This document shows positions 8,632 to 15,944 of a stretch of 53,713 nt of DNA, in pieces. The stretch is from assembly GCA_017477125.1 (NCBI GenBank), contig JAFUXN010000042.1:1-53713 (forward strand). Reading direction: 5' to 3'. The stretch is from Selenomonadaceae bacterium (lineage in GTDB: Bacteria > Bacillota > Negativicutes > Selenomonadales > Selenomonadaceae). The translations under genes were made by a program, and so were the position numbers. How positions within the stretch are numbered: position 1 is the stretch's first letter; the number at the start of each line of letters is the position of its first letter. The notes under the pieces were generated by a model. That model was not told the origin of the DNA and did no database searches. It was given only the letters and a program-made list of their open reading frames with translations.

Positions 8632-8958
8632 ATGACTGATGAAAGAGCCGAGAAAGTTAAAGCGCTCCTTGCCGACAAAAATTTCATGGCGAGCGCGCTT
8701 GAGCTTGAGACGCCCGAAGAAGTGCAAGAACTGTTTGCGTCGAAAGGCGTCGAGCTCTCCATCGAAGATGTCAAGGCACTGCGCGCGGCGATCCTGGCGA
8801 GGCTCGGCGGCGATGACGAGATGGACGAGGATCAGCTTGAGCAGGTTGCCGGCGGTGCCGGTTGGGACGCCGATGGCTTTTTTACCAATGTGAGTTACAA
8901 CGTTGATAACGCGGTCAATAACATTCGCGACGTGTTCACCAGCCGTCGTCGTTGGTAA
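8632..8958 (+). CDS. Nif11-type RiPP precursor peptide 1
   Basis: 108 aa; GAGGTG 9 nt upstream of the ATG decides the start. The first ~72 residues are a charged helical leader of the Nif11-like type (LADKNFMASAL, TPEEVQELFASKGVELS) ending in EMDEDQLEQVAGG, a double-glycine cleavage site for the C39 transporter at 13697. The predicted core is 34-35 residues starting AGWDADGF and ending SRRRW. It has no Cys, several Asn/Asp, two Trp and a C-terminal Arg-Arg-Arg-Trp. The leader end is nearly identical to that of precursor 2 while the cores differ, typical of a shared processing pathway. Confidence 0.92.
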   Translation: MTDERAEKVKALLADKNFMASALELETPEEVQELFASKGVELSIEDVKALRAAILARLGGDDEMDEDQLEQVAGGAGWDADGFFTNVSYNVDNAVNNIRDVFTSRRRW

Positions 8959-8987
8959 TAAATTTTTATAAGAGGAGGCTCATTTTC

Positions 8988-9323
8988 ATGAATGAGAATC
9001 AGAAGAAGTTTATGGCGTTGATGGAGGACGATGAGAAAATCCGCGAGCTGTTCAGCCAAGAAGACGCGGCGGCAGCTCAGAAGTGGCTTGCGGCGCAGGG
9101 CATCGAGCTCAGCATTGAGGAGCTCAACACATTCCGCGCAAAACTGCTCGCGAAGATGGAAGACAACGAGGAGATGGACGAGGATCAGCTCGAGCAGGTA
9201 GCCGGCGGTTCGGTTGAGAGCTGGCTCGACCAACACAATTTCGACGGTCCGCTTGCGAGAGCTTGGAAGTGGAAGAACGAGCACATCACCAAGCCGATTC
9301 ACAACTTCTTCCGTCGCTGGTAA
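8988..9323 (+). CDS. Nif11-type RiPP precursor peptide 2
   Basis: 111 aa from the ATG at 8988, preceded by a perfect AGAGGAGG at 9-nt spacing. The Nif11-like leader (QKKFMALMEDDEKIRELFS, then AAQGIELSIEELNTF) ends EEMDEDQLEQVAGG, the same junction as precursor 1. The 37-residue core begins SVESWLDQ, includes ARAWKWKN and ends FFRRW. There is no Cys, so lanthionine or sactionine rings are impossible. WKN fits the W-x-N motif of triceptide-type cyclophanes, but it is not shared by the other two cores; the shared element is the terminal R-x-W. Confidence 0.92.
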   Translation: MNENQKKFMALMEDDEKIRELFSQEDAAAAQKWLAAQGIELSIEELNTFRAKLLAKMEDNEEMDEDQLEQVAGGSVESWLDQHNFDGPLARAWKWKNEHITKPIHNFFRRW

Positions 9324-9358
9324 TCACTCAATCGAGATTCAAAGAATATGCAGGCAGG

Positions 9359-9408
9359 ATGCCCGCTCCGCTCCGGCTCAACGGCGAGTGAACGGAAGCG
9401 GGCATTTT
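9359..9408 (+). terminator. Hairpin with a short T run between the second and third precursor genes
   Basis: ATGCCCGCTCCG pairs with CGGAAGCGGGCAT (one bulge) around a nested CTCCG/CGGCGAG stem, followed by TTTTG. The T run is short, so partial termination or an mRNA-stabilising processing hairpin is likely. It would keep transcripts of the first two precursors more abundant than those of the enzymes and transporters downstream. Confidence 0.65.
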
Positions 9409-9442
9409 GTCGGCGGTCGATGAATGATCGGAGGTAAATGCG

Positions 9443-9592
9443 ATGAACGAAAAGCTGCAGAAGAAGTTCGCGGCGCAATCCGAGGACGGCGAGATGGACG
9501 ACGATCAGCTTGAGATGGTCGCGGGCGGCAGAAATATCTTCCAGAAGATCAACGATTTCTTGAATGATCCGTGGCGCGGGCGCACTTGGTGA
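9443..9592 (+). CDS. Small RiPP precursor peptide 3 (49 aa)
   Basis: A short gene with GGAGG 8 nt before the ATG. The 29-residue leader lacks the Nif11 body but keeps the junction MDDDQLEMVAGG, nearly the same as EMDEDQLEQVAGG in the two larger precursors. The 20-residue core begins RNIFQKIND and ends DPWRGRTW. It has no Cys and two Trp, and shares the terminal Arg-x-Trp with the other cores. It ends 15 nt before the radical SAM gene, past the hairpin, so it is probably made at the level of the enzymes. The minimal leader makes it useful for defining what the machinery recognises. Confidence 0.9.
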   Translation: MNEKLQKKFAAQSEDGEMDDDQLEMVAGGRNIFQKINDFLNDPWRGRTW

Positions 9593-9607
9593 TAAACAGT
9601 TCAGGTC

Positions 9608-11479
9608 ATGTCGACGGTCAAAGATTATATCCGATACCTCAGGCGCAATGATTATCCCGCGTTGTTCGACGATGAATGTCAACGTCAGCTGAACAATGTG
9701 ATCAAGCAGTACGGCGAGCTCGAGACGCACGAGACGATCCTTGAAATCGATCTGTCGAACGCGGCTCGAGCCGTCGACTACTCGATCCGTCTCAACCGTC
9801 CGACGGAGTTTGGCAAAGAATTTTGGTTGGAACTCGATTATGAGTTGCTCCGCGCGGAACCCGTTCGCCCGTGCTGTTTTTTTGATGCGATCGGATTGAA
9901 GGACGAGGCGGGCGTTGAGAGATTTTGCGGCGAATTGTTGACCGAGGTCGCAACCGTTGAGACGATCGAAGCGGTCAAGCCTATGTTGAGTCGAGTGTTG
10001 AGAGCGGGCGGCGTGCTGTATCAGATCGGATCGATGGCGGGACGAGATCAATTCGACAGCTTGAGAGTGTTCATCGACGACGCCCGACGCTCCGATGTGA
10101 TCGAGTGCCTTCGTCAGATGAATTGGAGCGGCGATCTCGATCGGTTGAATGAGATCATGGCGGAGCTCGAGCCGCTCGTCGAGCACAGGAATTTCATCGT
10201 CGACTTCGATGTGTTTGACGATCATATCTCTGACAAGCTCGGGCTCAACTTCGGCAGTCGGAACAAGACGACCGCCGCGATCGATCGTCTGCTCGAGCTG
10301 TTGAAGTCGAAAGGGCTGTGCGTCGAAGGCAAGCGCGCCGACGTGTTGAGATTTATAAATGCGTTCCCGACATTCGAGCCTTACATGCAGAACGACATAT
10401 CGCATTTCAAGTTGGCGTTCGAGGGCGGGCGCGTGACGAAGGCGAAGGCGTATCTTCGGCAGGGCGACGTGCGCTATCAACATGACTTCAGAGCTTATGC
10501 CGACCCGCTGTTGATGAATCTCGAGCTCACGACCAAATGCCCGTTGCATTGCCCGCAGTGTTATTGTGATCTGTCGACGGGGCTCGACATGGATCGTGAG
10601 GTCGCGCTGTATTGGATCAATGAGGCGGCGCGCAATCGTGTTAAGGTGGTCAATCTGTCGGGAGGCGAGACGCTGATCTATCCTCATCTGATTGATCTGC
10701 TCGACGAATGCCGACGGTTGGGGCTTGAGGCGAATGTGGCGATCTCGGGAATCCGCGCGGATCGATCGACATTGAAAGCGCTGATCGATCATGGCGTCGC
10801 CGATATTTGTGTGTCGCTCAACGGCAGCACCGAGGAGATCAATCGCAAGAGCCGCGACGGCTATCGGTTGGCGATAGAGGCTCTGAACACTCTGCAGGAG
10901 CTCGGCTATAATCGAACGGTGATCAATTGGGTGATGCACTCGTTCAATGCCGACGACTTTGAAAACATGATCGAGCTGGCGGAGCGCTTTGACGTTCGAG
11001 CGATCGCGGTGATGATGTTCAAACCCGATAAGGATCATCAACTGCCGAGTGTGCCGACGCGAGCTCAACTGTTGAATCTCAATCGGATCATTCGACGATA
11101 CGACGGCAAGGTTGCGATCGAGATCGAAGAATGCTTTTCGCAGTTGAGGGCGCTGGTCGGCGAACGCTTCTTCATCAATCACAACGTCGGGATCACGCGC
11201 GGTTGCGGAGCGGGGCGCGACGGTTTCAGTGTCAGCGTCGACGGTTGGTTGACGCCATGCCGACATCTCTATCGACAGCGCGAGCAGTATGATCGGCTCG
11301 ACGAGTATTGGTTGAAGTCTCCGATCCTCAATCAACTTCGGACGGTCGAAGATCGGATCGGGGCGCCGTGTGTCGAATGCAAGTACAGAAATAATTGCCT
11401 GCCATGCCTTTCGGTCATTTGGGAACGGCAAAGGGATTTCAAAATGAGCGACGAACAATGTCCCTTGGGAGGTGGTTAA
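9608..11479 (+). CDS. SPASM-domain radical SAM RiPP maturase with a large N-terminal domain
   Basis: 623 aa. Residues 1-295 form a domain I cannot assign (it contains LGLNFG near residue 218). The radical SAM core starts at 300 with the cluster motif CPLHCPQC (Cys311, 315, 318) and an SAM-binding SGGE. The SPASM domain is complete: Cys533 starts a C-x12-G-x4-C element, followed by CVEC, x5, CLPC and a last Cys in DEQCPL, enough for two auxiliary Fe-S clusters. Such enzymes install thioether, C-C or C-N links or other radical changes on leader-guided peptides. With no Cys in the cores, a thioether is excluded. PoyD/OspD-type epimerases lack a full SPASM domain, so a crosslink to Trp or Arg is more likely than epimerisation. 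Confidence 0.92.
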   Translation: MSTVKDYIRYLRRNDYPALFDDECQRQLNNVIKQYGELETHETILEIDLSNAARAVDYSIRLNRPTEFGKEFWLELDYELLRAEPVRPCCFFDAIGLKDEAGVERFCGELLTEVATVETIEAVKPMLSRVLRAGGVLYQIGSMAGRDQFDSLRVFIDDARRSDVIECLRQMNWSGDLDRLNEIMAELEPLVEHRNFIVDFDVFDDHISDKLGLNFGSRNKTTAAIDRLLELLKSKGLCVEGKRADVLRFINAFPTFEPYMQNDISHFKLAFEGGRVTKAKAYLRQGDVRYQHDFRAYADPLLMNLELTTKCPLHCPQCYCDLSTGLDMDREVALYWINEAARNRVKVVNLSGGETLIYPHLIDLLDECRRLGLEANVAISGIRADRSTLKALIDHGVADICVSLNGSTEEINRKSRDGYRLAIEALNTLQELGYNRTVINWVMHSFNADDFENMIELAERFDVRAIAVMMFKPDKDHQLPSVPTRAQLLNLNRIIRRYDGKVAIEIEECFSQLRALVGERFFINHNVGITRGCGAGRDGFSVSVDGWLTPCRHLYRQREQYDRLDEYWLKSPILNQLRTVEDRIGAPCVECKYRNNCLPCLSVIWERQRDFKMSDEQCPLGGG

Positions 11480-11482
11480 TCC

Positions 11483-12730
11483 TTGAAGAGATATTTTTTT
11501 GCGGGCTTGACGATGGTGCTGATCATCGTGGTCGGGATCATCTTGTACGGCGCTTGGCTCAATCGGGCGGGCGAGAATAAGATCACCGAACGCATGGCGG
11601 AACGAATGATCCCGTTGCAGGGCGCGGAAGCGAAGGTGCGCGAGATCAATCCGACGGTCAAGCTCGACACGGTCAATCTGTACTCGAACGAAATGACCGA
11701 TGCGATCGCGCTCATCGACGGCAGGATCACTTCGGTCAACGTGCAGAAGAATGATCAGGTGGCGCGCGGTCAAGTGCTGTTCAATCTCACCAATGAGCAG
11801 TATCCGTTGAAGATACGTCAGGCGGAGATCGACATTATGAAAGCCGAAAGCGAGATACTCAAAGCCGAGAATGATATCGTCAAGGCGGAGACGTACCTGG
11901 CGCGGGCGAAAAATGATTTCGGTCGTTACTCCCGATTGAGGGAGCACGATGCAACGACCGCCGAGCGCTACGATGAAGCGGAGGCGGCTTACAAAGAGGC
12001 GCAGGTCAATCTCAAAGTTGCGCACGTTCAGAGGGATCAGATGATCGCTCAAAAGGAATCGCTCAACGCTCAACGGGATCAGTTGATGCTCGAGAGCGCA
12101 CACAGTGAAGTCGCCGCCCCCATCGACGGCGAAATTTTAATTTTGTACAGGCAGATCGGATCGTACGTCACCGCCGGCACGCCGCTTGCACTCATAGGAG
12201 ATTTCCATCATTTATTCTTCTCGATGCCCGTCGACGACGAAGTGGCGCGTCGGTTCTCAACGGGCAATTCTGTTTCGCTCAACTTCAATCGGCGTGAGCT
12301 CACGAAGGTCTACGATACCGAATACGAGGCGGGCAACGCGGGAGCCAATCAAGAGTTCTCCGCGCGGATCGTCGACGTGTCTCCGTCGCTCGACGAGAAG
12401 GCAGCGATCCGAACGATCCTCTGGGAGGTCAACAACAGCGCGGGACTGCTCGAGCCTCAAACATATAACGGCGTGAAACTGCAATCGACATTGGCGCAAA
12501 AATGTTTGACGGTGCCGCTGACGGCGATGATCGATCCGTCCAACTCATCTGTGTTCGTGCTCAAGGACGACAACACTCTCGAGCGTCGAGCGATCGTGAC
12601 GGGCGTCGACGACGGCAATTATATCGAAGTGCGCTCGGGCTTGAGAGCGGGCGATGTGGTCGTTACGTCGGGCATGAGCGGACTCGACGAGGGCATGAAG
12701 GCGTCGGTCAAAGTAGAGGAGGGCGACTGA
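11483..12730 (+). CDS. Membrane fusion protein (HlyD/RND-type adaptor)
   Basis: 415 aa, starting at TTG 11483 with GGAGGTGG 8 nt upstream. One N-terminal membrane helix (residues 5-24), a split lipoyl domain (GRITSVNVQKNDQVARGQVL, then SEVAAPIDGEIL), a long alpha-hairpin coiled coil (about 115-215) and a beta-barrel/membrane-proximal region ending in GLRAGDVVVTSGMSGL. This adaptor bridges an inner-membrane transporter and a TolC-type channel (here at 19346). A second, different adaptor follows directly, so each ABC transporter may have its own. Confidence 0.9.
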   Translation: MKRYFFAGLTMVLIIVVGIILYGAWLNRAGENKITERMAERMIPLQGAEAKVREINPTVKLDTVNLYSNEMTDAIALIDGRITSVNVQKNDQVARGQVLFNLTNEQYPLKIRQAEIDIMKAESEILKAENDIVKAETYLARAKNDFGRYSRLREHDATTAERYDEAEAAYKEAQVNLKVAHVQRDQMIAQKESLNAQRDQLMLESAHSEVAAPIDGEILILYRQIGSYVTAGTPLALIGDFHHLFFSMPVDDEVARRFSTGNSVSLNFNRRELTKVYDTEYEAGNAGANQEFSARIVDVSPSLDEKAAIRTILWEVNNSAGLLEPQTYNGVKLQSTLAQKCLTVPLTAMIDPSNSSVFVLKDDNTLERRAIVTGVDDGNYIEVRSGLRAGDVVVTSGMSGLDEGMKASVKVEEGD

Positions 12731-13692
12731 TGGCAGCAGACAACTCCGAGATATTCAGCAAGGAAGCGCTCGACAAACTCCGTTCGCCCGAACGCCTCGA
12801 CATGATGTTACCAATCACAACACCAATCGGCTGGATCAGTCTGGCAGCGATTGGCGTTTTGTTATTTTCAATCCTGTTGTGGTCGATCTTCGGGGCGTTC
12901 ACGGTCAAAGCGGACGGCATGGGGTTGATACTCGACAGCGCGGGCGTGGTGAACATCTCGCACATCTCGAGCGGCAAGGTCGATAAGATTTTCGTCAAGA
13001 CGGGTTCGCATGTCCGACGCGGCGATCTGATCGCGCAGATCGAGCAAGCGGATCAATCGGCTGATACGCGCATGGCGAAATTCGGCATGGGCTTGGCGCA
13101 AAACGATCGCGATGCCATGGAGCGCGTCTATCAGTACGGCGCGAAGAAGCAGCAACAGAACGTGGCGGAGGATATTTACAGCGATTATGACGGGATCATC
13201 GACGAGGTGCTGGTTGAGCGCGGGAGCATTATATCGAACGGCATGCCGATCTGCACGATCCGCTTGACGCAGAACCGCGACGAGCTCACGGGCGTGCTTT
13301 ACGTTCCCGTCGACAAGGGCAAGAGGATCGAGCCGGGCATGAGCATTCAGCTGGCGCCAAACGGCGTCGACACCTCTCAATCGGGAAGTCTGATCGGCGT
13401 GGTGCGATCGGTGTCGCAATATCCCGTGTCGGCTCAAGTGATCGAACGCGGGCTCGGCAATGCTCAACTCGCTCAATGGATTCAGCAATCGCAAAACTCC
13501 GCGCTGATGGAAGTCAAATTTGATCTGGTCAAGGACGAGACGTCGGAGTCGGGTTACCTGTGGACTTCCGTCGTCGGCGAGCACAAACCGATCACCGCCG
13601 GCAGTTTTTGCACGGGATCGATCATCATCGATCGCACGCCGCCCATCGAGCGCGTCTTCTACAAAGTCAGTCAATGGTTGAGAAGCAGGTGA
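12730..13692 (+). CDS. NHLM-type secretion adaptor (HlyD family)
   Basis: 320 aa; ATG at 12730 overlaps the previous stop (TGATG). A short cytosolic N-terminus with KLRSPERLDMMLPITTPIGW precedes one membrane helix ending LLWSIFGAF, then a lipoyl half-motif (GKVDKIFVKTGSHVRRGDLI) and a barrel. This N-terminal pattern is typical of the secretion protein of NHLM (NHLP/Nif11 leader microcin) export systems. It lacks the long coiled coil of the adaptor upstream, so it probably cannot reach an outer-membrane channel by itself; I infer that it works with the C39 transporter. Confidence 0.9.
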   Translation: MAADNSEIFSKEALDKLRSPERLDMMLPITTPIGWISLAAIGVLLFSILLWSIFGAFTVKADGMGLILDSAGVVNISHISSGKVDKIFVKTGSHVRRGDLIAQIEQADQSADTRMAKFGMGLAQNDRDAMERVYQYGAKKQQQNVAEDIYSDYDGIIDEVLVERGSIISNGMPICTIRLTQNRDELTGVLYVPVDKGKRIEPGMSIQLAPNGVDTSQSGSLIGVVRSVSQYPVSAQVIERGLGNAQLAQWIQQSQNSALMEVKFDLVKDETSESGYLWTSVVGEHKPITAGSFCTGSIIIDRTPPIERVFYKVSQWLRSR

Positions 13693-13696
13693 TCGA

Positions 13697-15931
13697 ATGA
13701 GTGTTATCGACAAGATCAAAGCGCTGCTCAATCGAAACAAATGCCGCGTGAAGGTGCCGACGATCCTGCAGATGGAGGCGACGGAGTGCGGGGCGGCGTC
13801 GCTGGCGATGGTGCTGGCGCACTTCGGTCAATGGATACCGCTCGAGAAGATGCGGCAGGAGTGCGGCGTCAATCGCGACGGGTCGAAAGCTAACTGCGTA
13901 CTCAAAGCCGCGCGGAACAGATTTTGCGAGGCGAAGGGCTATCGATGGAACGCCGACAAGCTCTTGACGAAAACCGTTGAGGACTTCCCGCTGATCATAC
14001 ATTGGGAGTTCAATCATTTCGTGGTGCTCGAGGGGATCGAGAACGGCATTGCTTATCTCAACGATCCCGCGATGGGTCGTCGGCAGGTGCCGTGGGAGGA
14101 GTTCCGCACCTCATACACCGGCGTTTCGTTGCGCGTGAAGCCGACGGATCAATTTAAGCCCGAGGGACATCGATACAGCATCGTTCGAGCGATCGCCGCC
14201 AAGCTCATGCAGGACAAGTGGGCGATGATCTTCGTCATGCTGATCGGATTCGGCATGATCTTCCCGGGGCTGGCGTCTCCCGTCTTCAATCAAATCTTCC
14301 TCGACGATATATTGACCGGCAAGCATGCCGATTGGATGACGAAACTTTGTATCGCGATGAGCGTGTCGCTGGTGCTGAGCGGCGTGATGACATGGATGAG
14401 ATCGGTCGTGCTGACGCGTTGGCAGGAGAAGTTGACGCTCGCCGACTCATCGAGTTTCTTCTGGCATGTGTTGAGACTGCCGATCCAATTCTTTCAACAG
14501 AGGTTCGCGGCGGAGATCGCCTCGCGCATCACGTTCAACGAAGCGGTCGCGGGAGTGCTGTCGAGCTCGGCGGCGACCGCAGTTCTCGACTTCTTCATCG
14601 CGCTGTTCTATCTGCTGCTGCTCCTCCAATACAGCGTGACGTTGACGATCATCGGCGTGGGGTTCAGCCTGATCGATCTGGCGGTGTTCGCGCTGATGCG
14701 TCGCAAGCTCACCGACATGAACATGAAGATTCAACAGGATCAGGGCAAAGAGTACGGCACGGCGATGAACGGCTTGATGATGATCGAAACGATCAAAGCC
14801 AACGGCAACGAGACGGATTTCTTCAGCAAGTGGGCGGGCTATCGCGCGAAGGTATTGATCAGCACGCAGGAGGTTCAGATGTGGTCGCTGACGGCATCGA
14901 TCCTGCCGACGTTGATGAGCGGAATGAACTCGGCGATCATCATGACGGTCGGCGGCTTTTCGATCATGGAAGGCGTGATGACCGCCGGCATTTTCATGGC
15001 GTTTCAAAATCTGATGGGGTCGTTCCAAGAGCCGTTCAACAAACTGATCGGTTTGGGCTCGACGCTGCAATCGACGGAAATGCAGATGCAGAGGCTCGAT
15101 GATGTCAAGCGCTACGACATCGATCGATTGAATTACCCCGGCGATGATCAACGGACGACGTTTGAAGGCGATCGGTTGTCGGGCGAGCTCGAGTTCCGCG
15201 ATATCAATTTCGGTTACAGTCCGCTTGAGCCGCCCTTGCTTGAGAATTTTAATATGCATCTGCAGCCCGGGCGTTGGGTGGCGGTGGTCGGGTTCAGCGG
15301 CTCGGGGAAGTCGACGCTGGCAAAAATATTGACGGGGCTTTATGAGGAGTGGTCGGGCGAAGTGTTGTTCGACGGCGTGCCGCGCAAACAGATTCCGCAC
15401 TCGGTGATCGTCAACTCGATCGCGTCGGTCGACCAAGACATCTTTCAGATCACCGGCACGGTTCGAGAGAATATCTCGCTGTTCGATGAATCAATCCGTC
15501 GGGGCGATATCATACAGGCGGCGAAGGACGCTTGCATTCATGAGGACATCCTTCGGCTCGACGGAGGTTACGAGGCGCAAGTTGCGGAGGGCGGCTTGAA
15601 TTTCAGCGGCGGTCAACGTCAGCGGCTTGAGATCGCTCGGGCATTGGCGGCAAATCCTTCGCTGTTGATCCTCGACGAGGCGACGAGTGCGCTCGATCCC
15701 ATGACCGAACAGATCGTGCTCGAGAACATACGTCGGCGCGGGTGCTCGTGTTTCATCGTGGCGCATCGATTGTCGACGATCAGAGACGCCGACGAGATCA
15801 TCGTATTGGATCGCGGCAAGGTGGTCGAGCGCGGCACGCATCGGGAGATGATGCAGCACGACGGACCTTATCATCGATTGATCGCCGAGAGCAACAAGGA
15901 CAGCGAAAACGAAGAATCCCTCAACGATTAG
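13697..15931 (+). CDS. NHLM-type ABC transporter with C39 peptidase domain
   Basis: 744 aa with the PCAT architecture. The C39 peptidase (1-145) has the catalytic Cys31 in TECGAAS, His107 in NHFVVL and Asp123 in NDP. The membrane domain (about 165-455) follows, then the ATPase: Walker A GFSGSGKST, signature FSGGQRQRLE, Walker B LLILDEATSA and the His-loop VAHRLST. It should cleave the precursors after VAGG and export the cores across the inner membrane. It follows the adaptor gene by 4 nt. The first of the paired transporters usual in NHLM loci. Confidence 0.95.
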   Translation: MSVIDKIKALLNRNKCRVKVPTILQMEATECGAASLAMVLAHFGQWIPLEKMRQECGVNRDGSKANCVLKAARNRFCEAKGYRWNADKLLTKTVEDFPLIIHWEFNHFVVLEGIENGIAYLNDPAMGRRQVPWEEFRTSYTGVSLRVKPTDQFKPEGHRYSIVRAIAAKLMQDKWAMIFVMLIGFGMIFPGLASPVFNQIFLDDILTGKHADWMTKLCIAMSVSLVLSGVMTWMRSVVLTRWQEKLTLADSSSFFWHVLRLPIQFFQQRFAAEIASRITFNEAVAGVLSSSAATAVLDFFIALFYLLLLLQYSVTLTIIGVGFSLIDLAVFALMRRKLTDMNMKIQQDQGKEYGTAMNGLMMIETIKANGNETDFFSKWAGYRAKVLISTQEVQMWSLTASILPTLMSGMNSAIIMTVGGFSIMEGVMTAGIFMAFQNLMGSFQEPFNKLIGLGSTLQSTEMQMQRLDDVKRYDIDRLNYPGDDQRTTFEGDRLSGELEFRDINFGYSPLEPPLLENFNMHLQPGRWVAVVGFSGSGKSTLAKILTGLYEEWSGEVLFDGVPRKQIPHSVIVNSIASVDQDIFQITGTVRENISLFDESIRRGDIIQAAKDACIHEDILRLDGGYEAQVAEGGLNFSGGQRQRLEIARALAANPSLLILDEATSALDPMTEQIVLENIRRRGCSCFIVAHRLSTIRDADEIIVLDRGKVVERGTHREMMQHDGPYHRLIAESNKDSENEESLND

Positions 15932-15944
15932 AGGTGAACCGAAT

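Noticed and set aside
8632-9592. Lanthipeptide or sactipeptide precursors
   Set aside because: No Cys in any of the three cores, and no lanthionine synthetase in the locus.
9608-11479. PoyD/OspD-type peptide epimerase
   Set aside because: The complete SPASM cysteine set is present, which those epimerases lack; epimerisation is not excluded but is not the best fit.
9299-12103. A 934-codon open frame on the minus strand across the radical SAM and adaptor genes
   Set aside because: It is a mirror of strongly supported plus-strand genes, rich in Arg, His and Gln without any domain signature; codon bias of the plus-strand genes keeps the opposite frame open.
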